This document shows positions 52,409-62,086 of a stretch of DNA of 64,000 bases, one piece after another. The stretch's first letter is position 1, and every line of letters begins with the position of its first letter. Origin of the DNA: an uncultured Mediterranea sp. (GTDB taxonomy: Bacteria; Bacteroidota; Bacteroidia; Bacteroidales; Bacteroidaceae); NCBI GenBank assembly GCA_945641355.1, contig CALZEQ010000001.1, forward strand, positions 157,363 to 221,362, read 5' to 3'. Made by a program: the position numbers and the translations under genes. The notes under the pieces were generated by a model, which made no database searches, was not told where the DNA came from, and was given only the letters and a program-made list of their open reading frames with translations.

Positions 52409-53746
52409 TTACAGGCGAGCCTGAATCGCTTTCGATTCAGCTTCGTAGCCGGGCTTGTTGAGCAGGGCGAACATGTTTTTCTTATATGCCTCTACACCCG
52501 GTTGGTTGAAGGGGTTGACACCCAGCAGATAACCGCTGATGCCGCAAGCCTTTTCGAAGAAGTAGAGCAGACCTCCGATGCTTTCTTCGTTCAGGGTCGG
52601 GATGACGATGCGCATGTTGGGCACTCCGCCGTCTACATGAGCCAGCTGTGTACCCAGTTCGGCCATCTTGTTCACTTCGTCTACATGTTTGCCGGCCAGG
52701 AAGTTCAGGCCGTCCAGATTTTCTGCATCCGTAGGCACTTCCAGACGATGGTTTGGATGTTCTACCGAGATAACCGTCTCATAGATGGTGCGTTCGCCCT
52801 CCTGAATCCACTGTCCCATGGAGTGCAGGTCGGTAGAGAAGTCTACGGCAGCGGGGAAGATGCCCTTGTTGTCCTTGCCTTCCGACTCGCCGTACAGCTG
52901 CTTCCACCATTCGCTGACGTAGTGCAGTTTGGGGTTGAAGTTCACCAGGATTTCAATCTTCTTTCCCTGACGATACAGTTCGTTGCGTGTGGCGGCATAG
53001 ATGGCAGCGGGATTCTCTGCGAACGGAACATCGGCTCCGCAGCACTTCTCCATGGCAGCAGCACCAGCTACTAGTTTCTCGATGTCATATCCGGCCACGG
53101 CGATGGGCAGAAGGCCTACCGGAGTGAGTACGGAGAAGCGGCCTCCTACGTTGTCGGGGATGATGAAGGACTTGTAACCTTCGTTGTCGGCTGTGACGCG
53201 GGCGGCACCCTTCCGGGCATCCGTGACGGCTACGATGACTTTGCGTGCCATCTCCTTGCCGCGCTGATCCTCGCACTGCTTCTTCAGCAGGCGGAATGCC
53301 AGAGCTGTCTCGGTGGTTGTACCGGATTTGGAGATGTTGATGACACCGAATTTCTTGCCCTTCAGGTATTGGGTGAGTTCGTACAGATAGTCTTCGCCGA
53401 TGTTGTGACCGGCATAGAGGATGACGGGACCATCCTTCTGCTCCTGCAGCCAGGCGAAGCTGTTGGAGAGTGCTTCGATGACGGCACGGGCACCCAGGTA
53501 GCTGCCTCCGATGCCGGCTACCACTACCACTTCGCAGTTCTCGCGCAATGTCTGTGCAGTAGCTTTCAGGTCGTTCAGATGCTCCTTGGTGATAGAGGAG
53601 GGCAAGTGCAGCCAGCCCAGAAAGTCGTTGCCCGGACGAGTGCCCTTTTCCAGTGCCTCTTGTGCAGCCATGACGTCGGCTTCATAGGCGTTGACAGATT
53701 CTTTCGTGATGAATCCAAAAGTCTTTTCAATGTTTAACTGTACCAT
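52409..53746 (-). CDS. pgi: Glucose-6-phosphate isomerase
   Basis: Pgi (445 aa) interconverts glucose 6-phosphate and fructose 6-phosphate. SIS-fold motifs are [12 protein letters not shown] near residues 78-89, the phosphate-binding [15 protein letters not shown] near 136-150, [14 protein letters not shown] and the C-terminal [10 protein letters not shown] with its catalytic Lys. It is the compact Bacteroidetes and Firmicutes form, shorter than E. coli Pgi (549 aa). It lies 62 nt after gpsA. Confidence 0.97.
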   Translation of the reverse strand: MVQLNIEKTFGFITKESVNAYEADVMAAQEALEKGTRPGNDFLGWLHLPSSITKEHLNDLKATAQTLRENCEVVVVAGIGGSYLGARAVIEALSNSFAWLQEQKDGPVILYAGHNIGEDYLYELTQYLKGKKFGVINISKSGTTTETALAFRLLKKQCEDQRGKEMARKVIVAVTDARKGAARVTADNEGYKSFIIPDNVGGRFSVLTPVGLLPIAVAGYDIEKLVAGAAAMEKCCGADVPFAENPAAIYAATRNELYRQGKKIEILVNFNPKLHYVSEWWKQLYGESEGKDNKGIFPAAVDFSTDLHSMGQWIQEGERTIYETVISVEHPNHRLEVPTDAENLDGLNFLAGKHVDEVNKMAELGTQLAHVDGGVPNMRIVIPTLNEESIGGLLYFFEKACGISGYLLGVNPFNQPGVEAYKKNMFALLNKPGYEAESKAIQARL

Positions 53747-53808
53747 AGTAGATATGCTTTTTAAAAGTTTTTATGTTATCAGTAGTCTTTGCTTTTTGCC
53801 ACCGGTCG

Positions 53809-54804
53809 TCATCGGAAAGAGTCAGTCAGCAACTTGATTTCGATGGTAGGCGAGATGCGTTCATACAATATATTATATACGGCATCCACGATGGGCATAT
53901 TCACATGATAGTGCTTGTTGATTTCCTTGATACACTTGGTGCCGTAGTAGCCTTCCGCTATCATCTCCATCTCTATCTGTGCGCTCTTCACGGAGTAACC
54001 CTTGCCAATCATGCTACCGAATGTGCGGTTGCGGCTGAAGTTGGAGTAGCCCGTCACCAGCAGGTCGCCCAGATAGACCGAGTCATAGACGTTGCGGTCC
54101 AGTGGGTGTACGGTCTGCAGGAATCGGTTCATCTCCTGTATGGCGTTGGCCATCAGCACGGCCTGGAAGTTGTCTCCATACTTCAGTCCGCTGCAGATGC
54201 CGGCCGCAATGGCATATACGTTTTTCAGCACCGAGCTGTACTCGATGCCTGCCACGTCGTTGCTCACCGAGGTCTTGATGAACGAGTTGGCCAGCCGTCG
54301 GGCCACCACTTCGGCCTTGTCCCTGTCCGGACAGGCGATGGTCAGATAAGAGAGCCGCTCCAGTGCCACCTCTTCGGCATGGCAGGGACCGGCCAGCACA
54401 GCGATGTTTTCGGCCGGTACACCATACTCCTTGGTGAAATACTCCGATACGATGACGTTGTCGTCGGGTACGATGCCTTTGATGGCGGTGATGATGAACT
54501 TGTCTTTGATGCGAGTCCTCAGCTTCTTCAGATGTGACTTCAGATAGGGTGAGGGGGTGACGAATATCAGCGTGTCCGACTCCTTCACCACTTCGTTGAT
54601 GTTGGAGTTGAAGTTGATGCGCTTGACGTCGAACTTCACGCTCGTCAGATAGGCCGGGTTGTGGCCCAGACGCTTGAAGTCGGCAATGCGGTCGTCACGC
54701 CGCATATACCAGTTGATGCTCTCCGTCTGCGCCAGCACCATTTTGGCAATGGCTGTGGCCCAACTTCCTCCGCCCATAATGGCTATCTTACCGGGTAGTT
54801 TCAT
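53809..54804 (-). CDS. gpsA: Glycerol-3-phosphate dehydrogenase [NAD(P)+]
   Basis: GpsA (331 aa) reduces dihydroxyacetone phosphate to sn-glycerol 3-phosphate for phospholipid synthesis. Seen are the Rossmann motif IMGGGSWATAIAKM near residues 9-22, ITAIKGIVPDD, AGPCHAEEVA, and the catalytic Lys in the ALKN-type sequence SVLKNVYAIAAGI. It begins one base after the lysS stop, so the two are translationally linked. Confidence 0.95.
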   Translation of the reverse strand: MKLPGKIAIMGGGSWATAIAKMVLAQTESINWYMRRDDRIADFKRLGHNPAYLTSVKFDVKRINFNSNINEVVKESDTLIFVTPSPYLKSHLKKLRTRIKDKFIITAIKGIVPDDNVIVSEYFTKEYGVPAENIAVLAGPCHAEEVALERLSYLTIACPDRDKAEVVARRLANSFIKTSVSNDVAGIEYSSVLKNVYAIAAGICSGLKYGDNFQAVLMANAIQEMNRFLQTVHPLDRNVYDSVYLGDLLVTGYSNFSRNRTFGSMIGKGYSVKSAQIEMEMIAEGYYGTKCIKEINKHYHVNMPIVDAVYNILYERISPTIEIKLLTDSFR

Positions 54805-54805
54805 A

Positions 54806-56536
54806 TCACTGATTGATGGCGTTGATCCACTCCGTCACGTCACCGACGCTCGGATTGGTCAGTCCTAATTTGTATTTCTTGTTGATGCCGCAGATGTCCA
54901 TGTGCAATTTCTGCGGGTTCACCTCTTTCATGTCGCTCACCAGGTTGTAGCCGGCCTTCTGGATGACCGGTACCCACTCTTCGGCAATGCCTAGAGCTGT
55001 ATATTTGGCTGTTGCATCTTTCGGAGCCGTCTTCTCCGGACGCATCTGTGGGAAGAAGAGCACTTCCTGTATGAAGGCCTTGCCCGTCATCAGCATGGTC
55101 AGTCGGTCGATACCGATGCCGATGCCCGATGTAGGCGGCATACCGTATTGCAGTGCCTTCAGGAAGTCCTGGTCGATGAACATGGCCTCGTCGTCGCCCT
55201 TCTCGCTCAGTCGCAGCTGTTCTTTGAAGCGTTCTTCCTGGTCGATGGGGTCGTTCAGCTCCGAATAGGCGTTGGCCAGCTCCTTGCCATTCACCATCAG
55301 CTCGAAACGTTCCGTCAGGCCGGGCTTCGAACGGTGCATCTTGGTCAGAGGCGACATCTCTACGGGATAGTCGGTGATGAAGGTGGGTTGTATGAAGGTG
55401 CCTTCGCAGAACTCGCCGAAGATTTCGTCAATCAGCTTGCCCTTGCCCATGGTGTCATCAATCTCCATCTTCAACTCCTTGCATATCTGGCGGATTTCCT
55501 CCTCGCTTTTGCCCTCCAGGTCGTAGCCTGTCTTCTCCTTGATAGCTTCCAAAATGGGCAGGCGGCGGTAGGGGGCCTTGAAGCTGATGGTCTTGCCGTC
55601 AATCTCCGTCTCCGTACAGCCGTTCACGGCAATGCAGATACGCTCCAGCAGTTTCTCGGTGAAGGACATCATCCAGTTGTAGTCCTTGTATTGTACATAC
55701 AGCTCCATGCAGGTGAACTCCGGATTGTGGTTCTTGTCCATGCCTTCGTTGCGGAAGTTCTTGCCAATCTCGTACACACCTTCGAATCCGCCCACGATGA
55801 GCCGTTTCAAGTAGAGTTCGGTGGCGATGCGCAGGTAGAGGTCGATGTCTAATGAATTATGGTGTGTAATGAAGGGGCGTGCACTGGCTCCGCCGGGGAT
55901 GCTCTGCAGAATGGGTGTCTCCACCTCGGTGTAGCCTGCCTCGTCCAGCACAGCACGCATCGTCTTAATGACGGTAGCCCGCTTCAGGAAGGTCTCTTTC
56001 ACCCCGTCGTTCACCACCAGGTCCACATAGCGCTGGCGGTAGCGCAGTTCGGGGTCTTCAAAAGAGTCGTAGGCCACACCGTCCTTGTACTTCACGATAG
56101 GCAGCGGCTTGATGCTCTTGGCCAGTACGGTCAGCTTCTTGGCATGGATGCTGATTTCGCCCATCTGGGTGCGGAACACAAATCCTTCGATGCCGATGAA
56201 GTCGCCCAGGTCGAGCAGACGCTTGAACACGGTGGTGTACATATCCTTGTTCTCTTCCGGGCAGATGTCATCACGGGTGATGTACACCTGGATGCGACCT
56301 TTGGAGTCTTGCAGTTCGATGAAGGAGGCTTTGCCCATCACGCGGCGGCTCATCATACGTCCGGCCACGGATACCTGCCGTGGTTCGGCATCATCCTTGA
56401 ATTCTGCTTTGATATCGGTAGAGAAGGCATTGGTTACATACTCTGCTGCGGGATAGGGCTCGATGCCCATCGCGCGAAGTTCATTCATACTGTTGCGTCG
56501 AATGATTTCCTGTTCACTTAGTTCTAAAACGTTCAT
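54806..56536 (-). CDS. lysS: Lysyl-tRNA synthetase, class II
   Basis: LysRS (576 aa) has an N-terminal OB-fold anticodon domain (about 60-170, VSVAGRMMSRRVMGKASFIELQD) and the class II core, with motif 2 region KNFRNEGMDKNHNPEFT and motif 3 GIGIGIDRLTML. A C-terminal extension of about 70 residues (ALGIAEEWVPVIQKAGYNLVSD...) goes beyond the E. coli length of 505 and is usual in Bacteroidetes as I recall. The start is ATG 56536 (MNVLELSEQEIIRR); the ORF track's longer version begins upstream of the likely promoter. Confidence 0.96.
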   Translation of the reverse strand: MNVLELSEQEIIRRNSMNELRAMGIEPYPAAEYVTNAFSTDIKAEFKDDAEPRQVSVAGRMMSRRVMGKASFIELQDSKGRIQVYITRDDICPEENKDMYTTVFKRLLDLGDFIGIEGFVFRTQMGEISIHAKKLTVLAKSIKPLPIVKYKDGVAYDSFEDPELRYRQRYVDLVVNDGVKETFLKRATVIKTMRAVLDEAGYTEVETPILQSIPGGASARPFITHHNSLDIDLYLRIATELYLKRLIVGGFEGVYEIGKNFRNEGMDKNHNPEFTCMELYVQYKDYNWMMSFTEKLLERICIAVNGCTETEIDGKTISFKAPYRRLPILEAIKEKTGYDLEGKSEEEIRQICKELKMEIDDTMGKGKLIDEIFGEFCEGTFIQPTFITDYPVEMSPLTKMHRSKPGLTERFELMVNGKELANAYSELNDPIDQEERFKEQLRLSEKGDDEAMFIDQDFLKALQYGMPPTSGIGIGIDRLTMLMTGKAFIQEVLFFPQMRPEKTAPKDATAKYTALGIAEEWVPVIQKAGYNLVSDMKEVNPQKLHMDICGINKKYKLGLTNPSVGDVTEWINAINQ

Positions 56537-56563
56537 ATCGTTAAAATTCACTCTATTTGGGGA

Positions 56564-56571
56564 CAAAAGTA
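56564..56571 (-). promoter_or_regulatory. -7 element for lysS-gpsA
   Basis: On the minus strand this is TACTTTTG, 27 nt before the lysS ATG at 56536. It shows that the 56596 start of the ORF track is untranscribed. Confidence 0.6.
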
Positions 56572-56708
56572 CGAAACATTTTTCAGATAATGACATTTTT
56601 TGAGGAATATATGTGTGAGGGGCCTGCCATTCCTTGCATTTTCTTGCGTTCAGGATGGCAGCGTATTGGCATTATCGCTGTATGCACGCATAATGTACGA
56701 GTTTTGTA

Positions 56709-56752
56709 AGAGGATGGTAAGGGGATGGTAAGAAGATGATAAGAGAATCGGC
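56709..56752 (+). repeat. 11-bp tandem repeat upstream of the sigma-factor operon
   Basis: AGAGGATGGTA, AGGGGATGGTA and AGAAGATGATA follow each other without gaps (56709-56741), and a fourth decayed unit reaches 56752. The 11-bp period equals about one helical turn. It lies 34-77 bp before the -7 element of the sigma gene. The rest of 56597-56708 shows nothing recognisable. Confidence 0.8.
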
Positions 56753-56779
56753 TATTTTTGTCTTGTATGAAAACTCCGT

Positions 56780-56821
56780 TTTCGGTAATTTTGCATCGGG
56801 TAATTTCGGATTTTACCGAAA
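56780..56821 (+). promoter_or_regulatory. Sigma operon promoter with overlapping inverted repeat
   Basis: The -7 element TAATTTTG is at 56786-56793, with CTTG 20 nt upstream (56762-56765). Its start overlaps TTTCGGTAA (56780-56788), which has an exact complement TTACCGAAA at 56813-56821 and a near-copy CGGGTAATTTCGG between (56797-56809). This is a plausible operator spanning the promoter and early leader. Confidence 0.55.
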
Positions 56822-56899
56822 TAGTTGGATAAAAACGTTATTCCCGCGTAGCGAAATGCGCTGTCATGTGTTATTATTGCAGAAACAGCAACGAGAACA

Positions 56900-57394
56900 A
56901 TGGAGATACACGAGTTCATACAGGGAGCCGAAAGGCTGCGGAACGATCTGCTCGGACAGGCCGGACATTATTTGGCCGATGCCGACGATGCCGAGGATGC
57001 CGTGCAGGAGACGCTCCTACGGCTCTGGATGGCAAGGGAACGGATAGCTACACCCGACAAGATGAGGAATATGGCCTCTGTGGTCTGCCGCAACGTGGCA
57101 CTTAATATGCTTCGTGATGCTACTCTCCGTTGCGCTGTGGATGAGGCACAGGCCACCTCCCTGCAAGCCAGTCCGCACGAGGAGCTGGAGGCACGTGAAA
57201 CCGGGCTGCAGCTGAGGCGCAGCATCCGGGCACTGAGCCCCAAGCAGCGGGCTCTCATGCGGATGCGCAATGTGGAGAACTTGTCGTATGCCGATATTGC
57301 CAAACTGATGGGAACTACCGAGTCGTCCGTGCGGGGTATGATTTGCAAGGCCCGTATGGAACTCTTAAAACAGATGAAAGGAGCAGTAGAATGA
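56900..57394 (+). CDS. ECF-type RNA polymerase sigma factor
   Basis: The 164-aa sigma-70-family factor has region 2 (about 5-75, LGQAGHYLADADDAEDAVQETLLRLW and the DNA-contact segment RNMASVVCRNVALNML) and region 4 (about 100-155, IRALSPKQRALMRMRNVENLSYADIAKLMGTTESSVRGMICKAR). It would direct polymerase to a small regulon, most likely including its own operon. It overlaps the anti-sigma gene by four bases (ATGA), the usual coupling of such pairs. Confidence 0.92.
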   Translation: MEIHEFIQGAERLRNDLLGQAGHYLADADDAEDAVQETLLRLWMARERIATPDKMRNMASVVCRNVALNMLRDATLRCAVDEAQATSLQASPHEELEARETGLQLRRSIRALSPKQRALMRMRNVENLSYADIAKLMGTTESSVRGMICKARMELLKQMKGAVE

Positions 57395-57966
57395 AACAGG
57401 AAAAAGTGGACATAGCGGAACTTCTTGATAAGTTCCTCCAAGGAGAGACCAGCGAAGCCGAAGAGCAGCTGCTCACGGACTACTTCGCTCATACTGAACA
57501 TATTCCCGAGGAGCGGAGCCTTTACAAAGAGTTGTTCCGGAGTTTCCGCACGGATGCCTACGACTTCTCTTCCGAGGAGATGGATGCCATGGAGAGTGCC
57601 CCCATGGCTGCCGGGCAGCCTATCGGAAAGACATCCCGCAGGCACTTTGGACTTATGGTCCGATGGATGGCCGTGGCAGCCTGCCTGCTGGCTGTCATCT
57701 GGACAGTAGACTTTCGTCCCTGGACATCGCCCAAGGAGGAGAGTCCGGTTCCGGAGTCACAGGAAATTACCGTAGGCGAACTCCTTGAAACTCTCACCAT
57801 CCTGGCTGAGACCACACCTGAGGATGCCACCATCACGGCCACTCGCGGGGCAGGCGGCATTGAGGTAAGTACTTCTACGCTCCAGGGTGCGTCGGTTACC
57901 TATACACTCAGACGACGTGCCGACAACTCTACGCTGGAATTGATATCGCAACATATTTATAACTAA
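57391..57966 (+). CDS. Single-pass membrane protein, probable anti-sigma factor
   Basis: The 191-aa protein has a cytoplasmic N-terminus (about 1-85, DIAELLDKFLQGETSEAEEQLLTDYFA, of the kind that docks on sigma factors), one membrane helix (about 90-110, WMAVAACLLAVIW) and a short periplasmic part (about 75 residues) ending with a small beta motif. It lacks the FecR and DUF4974 sensor domains of polysaccharide-locus anti-sigmas, so the inducing signal must be read differently. The start at 57391 overlaps the sigma stop. Confidence 0.8.
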   Translation: MKQEKVDIAELLDKFLQGETSEAEEQLLTDYFAHTEHIPEERSLYKELFRSFRTDAYDFSSEEMDAMESAPMAAGQPIGKTSRRHFGLMVRWMAVAACLLAVIWTVDFRPWTSPKEESPVPESQEITVGELLETLTILAETTPEDATITATRGAGGIEVSTSTLQGASVTYTLRRRADNSTLELISQHIYN

Positions 57967-57982
57967 CTATTTATATTTCATT

Positions 57983-58498
57983 ATGAAACGTACAGTCATC
58001 TTCTGGCTCGCAGCACTGTTTGCCATCGCCAGCCTCTCGGCGCAGGAGGTAAAACCGGCCCGTTACATCATCAATGGTAAGGTGGTAAAGGAGTTTGACG
58101 GTTCGCAACTCGTCGGACAGACCATCACTCACTACAGGCTGGATGGGGAACACAATGCCCACATCATCTTCACCTCCGCCTACCAGGGTGATACCGAGAC
58201 AATGAAGAAGGAGGCGCAGGCAACCCTTGAAGGAGTAACTAAGGGGAAAATCAGCGCCCTGACCATCCACGATGGTGAGGCCAAACCCAAGGCCGACCAG
58301 TCCGAGGAGAACATCTACGTCATCAACGGCAAAGTGGTGCCCTATTCGGAGTTTAAAGAGCTGTCGAGCAACAAGGTCGCTTCGATAACGGTCATCAAGA
58401 ACAAGCAGAACCCCGATTTCGTGAAGTATGCCCGCGATGCCGTGAAATACGCCGGATTCGATCCCAAGGCCTTGATTATCATTACCGTCAAACCCTAA
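57983..58498 (+). CDS. Exported protein with two INGKVV repeats
   Basis: The 171-aa protein has a signal peptide (ending LSAQ, residue 21) and an internal duplication: RYIINGKVV at residues 27-35 and IYVINGKVV at 111-119, each followed by a strand and a short acidic helix. The second copy continues into LSSNKVASITVIKNK, recalling the plug-domain word in TonB-dependent receptors (where a named product precedes an ...I..I.VLK strand). It is not a receptor itself. It could contact TonB, the anti-sigma or the receptor. I know no named family for it. Confidence 0.6.
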   Translation: MKRTVIFWLAALFAIASLSAQEVKPARYIINGKVVKEFDGSQLVGQTITHYRLDGEHNAHIIFTSAYQGDTETMKKEAQATLEGVTKGKISALTIHDGEAKPKADQSEENIYVINGKVVPYSEFKELSSNKVASITVIKNKQNPDFVKYARDAVKYAGFDPKALIIITVKP

Positions 58499-58646
58499 CT
58501 TGTCCATTGACGAAGAAACTTTCGGTTTAGGCTGAATGTTATTAGAATACAGTTGTTACGGTTTTTTTAAATATATTTTATAAAAACAGAATGAAGGAGG
58601 TAGCTATCTTTACAACATGAATAATCATAGTAATACGAAAAACAAT

Positions 58647-59507
58647 ATGCACCGACTGACTGTCACACTGATGCTGCTTTTTATAACTTTTGCGCTTCAT
58701 TCACAGCGGAAAGAGAAATATCCTCGCGCTGAAATTAAGGTGGAGTATAATTATTACAATCATTTTTTGCGCGGAAGTGACGGCGTCGTGGAAAGAAACA
58801 TCCCATTTGTTTTGCTCGTAAACCGAAATCAGAGTAAATTTTACTATCCAAGTACCGAGTTCAAAGATTCTTTGCATTCAACCCCTGCTGGACGTGCAAA
58901 GGCGAGACAGATGTTTAGTGCCGCCGCAGCTGCTTATATAGAGAACAAGGACCGTAGTGCCATGGATGGTGTGGTTTATCGTACGAGATTGTATGTGACA
59001 AAGGATTTTGCCAAGTCTGCTTCTACTACTTACGATAAAGCCGGGATGGGGAGGTCTGGATTCTATGAAGAACCGTTTTCGGAAATAGACTGGGTAATAT
59101 CAGCAGACAGTACAAAGATGATATTGGACTATTCATGTATCATGGCGAAGGCCGATTATCATGGAAGAGAATGGAGTGTCTGGTTTACTCCCGAAATTCC
59201 CATACAAGACGGCCCTTGGAAACTTTGCGGATTGCCCGGACTTATCATGGAGGCAACGGAAACATCTGGGCAACATGGATTTACTGCCACGGGAATAGAG
59301 ACAAGCACGCAGACCATTTATCCCTTGTTTAGCTCGGAGTATGAAAAGATGAACAGGCTTGACATGTTGCGGGCCGAAAGGCATTATCAAGAGAATAGCC
59401 ATGCCATGTTCAAAGCTGCCACAGGATATGATTTAGGTGGAGGCACAGATAAACCGGCAACCGAGGAAGGACGCAAATTCGATTTTCTGGAAACTGATTA
59501 TCACTGA
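58647..59507 (+). CDS. GLPGLI-family secreted protein 1
   Basis: The 286-aa exported protein (signal peptide ending LHSQ) belongs to the GLPGLI family, named for the word seen here in GPWKLCGLPGLIMEA. The region before it, DYHGREWSVWFTPEIPIQDGPW, and the C-terminal LETDYH are shared with the two paralogues downstream. The function of the family is unknown. I choose ATG 58647 since the earlier ATG 58617 adds a polar Asn-rich leader. The receptor ATG is 3 nt after its stop. A TATCTTTA just upstream (about 58605) could be a weak -7. Confidence 0.85.
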   Translation: MHRLTVTLMLLFITFALHSQRKEKYPRAEIKVEYNYYNHFLRGSDGVVERNIPFVLLVNRNQSKFYYPSTEFKDSLHSTPAGRAKARQMFSAAAAAYIENKDRSAMDGVVYRTRLYVTKDFAKSASTTYDKAGMGRSGFYEEPFSEIDWVISADSTKMILDYSCIMAKADYHGREWSVWFTPEIPIQDGPWKLCGLPGLIMEATETSGQHGFTATGIETSTQTIYPLFSSEYEKMNRLDMLRAERHYQENSHAMFKAATGYDLGGGTDKPATEEGRKFDFLETDYH

Positions 59508-59509
59508 TT

Positions 59510-62086
59510 ATGAAACACTTCATGCTATGGATACTGCTGCTCGCTGCACAGGTGGCAGCAGCACAGGTCAATGTCTGCGGCACGGTGATGGACCGCGAAG
59601 CCAATGAACCGCTGGTGGGGGCATCGGTCATCGTCAAGGGAGCTGACGGCAAGATAAAGACCTTCTCCTCATCACGAGAGGATGGAGGGTTCAGTATGAC
59701 TCTGCCCTCTGTAGCCGGATGCCGGCTGGATGTTGCCATGATGGGATTTGTCAGACAATCTTTCTCGTTAGACAGCGTCTCCTTTCCCCTGACGGTCTGT
59801 ATGCAAATCGGATCCACCTTGCTGAAGGAGGTCAATGTAAAGGCCGACCGCATCCGTGAGCAAGGCGATACCGTCAGCTATTATGTCAGCAGTTTTGCCC
59901 AGGCGCAAGACCGCACCATCGGCGATGTGCTGCGACGTATGCCTGGCATCGATGTGGCAAGCAACGGCAAGATACAGTATCAGGGCGAGGACATCAACAA
60001 GTTCTATATCGAAGGTTCCGACCTGCTGGGTGGCAAGTATGGCATTGCCACCAACGGCATAAGCTCTGATGATGTGGGCGCAGTAGAGGTGATGGAGAAC
60101 CATCAGCCGATGCAGGTGCTGTCTGGCATCTCCTTCTCCGACAAAGCGGCCATCAATCTGAAACTGAAGAACAAGGCGAAGGCAGTCTGGAGCCTGCATG
60201 GGGATGCCGGAGGCGGCTGGTCGTGGCAGCCTGAAGGCGCTGTGTGGGATGGAGAGTTGTTTGCCATGGCCGTGATGCCGGGATTTCAGAGCATCACCAC
60301 CTTCCGGACCAACAATACGGGCGAAGACCTCTTGGCCTCCAAAACGGACTTCTTTGCTGACCGACGCGGTACAGGATTAAGCCGGTATGTCAGTGTAGGG
60401 CTGCCCGGAGTGCCGTCGCTCGATGGCAGGCGTACCCTGCAGAACCGCTCTTTCCTGGTATCGACGAACAATCTGTGGAAAGTGGGACGGGGTGAACTCA
60501 AGGCCAACATCGACTACTCCTTCAACCGTATGGCCGCCAATGCACAGAATATCACCACTTACTTCCTGGATGAGGGTGACCGCGTCGTCACCGAGAATCG
60601 CAGTGGCACGGAGCATCAACACGCCCTGAACGGCAAGTTCATCTATGAACTGAATCAGAAAACAGCATACGTCAACAATACGCTTCAGACCAACATAGAC
60701 TGGAACGACATCAGCCTCCGCACCACCGGCTCACTGCCCAACAGCCAGTGGGCAGACTTGCCGGATTACTATGTCAGCAACCGCTTCAAGCTGATAAGGC
60801 GCTTCAAGGGCAAGCACCTCGTGACATTCGAGAGCCGCAACGAATGGGAGTCGCTGCCGCAGACGCTCCGCTGCAGTCTGGACGGCAATGCCTATCGCCA
60901 GCACGTAGGCAACCACGCCTTCTATACGCAGGAGAGCGCAGCATATACCTTCACGCTCAGCGGCATCACCGTGAGTCTGGAAGGAGGAATGAAGGGGTAT
61001 TGGCGGTCGATGGACTCCGCGCTACCCGATATCCCGACCGAACTGCCCGGACTGACTGAGAACGTCATCCACACGAACTCCCTCACCCTCTATGCCACGC
61101 CCCGGTTTGAGTATTGGGTCAAGCGTGTGAATCTTTCGCTCAATGTACCGGTCAGTTATGCGCATTACTCATTTGACAAAGCCATTGCCAACCGTGACGA
61201 AGTGTATTGCTCTCCCTCGCTGAGCATGAACTGGAAACCCAACAACCGCTTTTCGGGCACCATACGCGGAGGCATGGGCCGTTCGCCGATGACTCTTACC
61301 CTCATTCATCCGGGGCTTGTCCTGACGGATTACCGTACACTCAAATCGGGCGTTGATGATTTCTACAGCTCCACGTCACAGCAGGTGTCAGCAAGTTTCA
61401 GCTACAAGCATACGCGCCACGGCCTCTTTGCCAACGGCATGGTGATGCACTCGTGGAACCACCTGCCATACACCCTGTCGCAGCAGCTTTATGGCGACTA
61501 TGTGGTCTATAGCTATGCGGATGCCGATAATGACGGAAAGATGCTGATGGCGATGGGAAGCCTCGGCAAAACGCTCGACTTCATGCGTGGAAGTTGCCGT
61601 ATCAACGGCTCCTTCAACCGCAACGAATCCCGACTCTTTTCTCAAAACCAATCCGTACAGTCGGTAGGTACAGGCTGGAGTGTGGGCGGCAAAGTCAACG
61701 GCTCGCCATGGCGTTGGTTTAGTTTCGACTATGCCATCCGTTTCTCCGACAGTCGCTTGGCTATGAACGAGGCAACTGCCCCCTGGCTATCGACCCTGAC
61801 CAACGAACTGAGCCTGAACTTCCAGCCCCATTCCAAATGGCAATGGCAAGTGGGTGGTGAGCATTACCGCAACGAGCTGACACAGGGGACATACAAAAGC
61901 ATCCTGATGCTCGACACCAAGCTCATCTTCACGCCTACAAAACAAATTGAGCTGTCTGCCTCGCTCACAAATATGCTCAACAAGAAACAGTATAATTACA
62001 CAACGTACTCGCAACTCTCCTCCTTCGAGAGCCAACGCTCGCTCCGTGGCCGCCAGTTGCTTGTTTCATTAACACTAAGAAAATGA
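59510..62086 (+). CDS. Outer-membrane TonB-dependent-receptor-like protein
   Basis: The 858-aa protein has a signal peptide (residue 19), a carboxypeptidase-regulatory-like beta domain (about 20-105, VNVCGTVMDREANEPLVGASVIVKG), a plug-like domain (about 115-215, DTVSYYVSSFAQAQDRTIGDVLRRMPGIDV, FYIEGSDLLGGKYGIATN, VEVMENHQPMQVL) and a barrel of about 640 residues. There is no N-terminal STN signalling domain. Its class of receptor-like proteins is common in Bacteroidetes beside GLPGLI genes. The ligand is unknown; no SusD partner is encoded. It overlaps GLPGLI 2 by four bases. Confidence 0.85.
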   Translation: MKHFMLWILLLAAQVAAAQVNVCGTVMDREANEPLVGASVIVKGADGKIKTFSSSREDGGFSMTLPSVAGCRLDVAMMGFVRQSFSLDSVSFPLTVCMQIGSTLLKEVNVKADRIREQGDTVSYYVSSFAQAQDRTIGDVLRRMPGIDVASNGKIQYQGEDINKFYIEGSDLLGGKYGIATNGISSDDVGAVEVMENHQPMQVLSGISFSDKAAINLKLKNKAKAVWSLHGDAGGGWSWQPEGAVWDGELFAMAVMPGFQSITTFRTNNTGEDLLASKTDFFADRRGTGLSRYVSVGLPGVPSLDGRRTLQNRSFLVSTNNLWKVGRGELKANIDYSFNRMAANAQNITTYFLDEGDRVVTENRSGTEHQHALNGKFIYELNQKTAYVNNTLQTNIDWNDISLRTTGSLPNSQWADLPDYYVSNRFKLIRRFKGKHLVTFESRNEWESLPQTLRCSLDGNAYRQHVGNHAFYTQESAAYTFTLSGITVSLEGGMKGYWRSMDSALPDIPTELPGLTENVIHTNSLTLYATPRFEYWVKRVNLSLNVPVSYAHYSFDKAIANRDEVYCSPSLSMNWKPNNRFSGTIRGGMGRSPMTLTLIHPGLVLTDYRTLKSGVDDFYSSTSQQVSASFSYKHTRHGLFANGMVMHSWNHLPYTLSQQLYGDYVVYSYADADNDGKMLMAMGSLGKTLDFMRGSCRINGSFNRNESRLFSQNQSVQSVGTGWSVGGKVNGSPWRWFSFDYAIRFSDSRLAMNEATAPWLSTLTNELSLNFQPHSKWQWQVGGEHYRNELTQGTYKSILMLDTKLIFTPTKQIELSASLTNMLNKKQYNYTTYSQLSSFESQRSLRGRQLLVSLTLRK

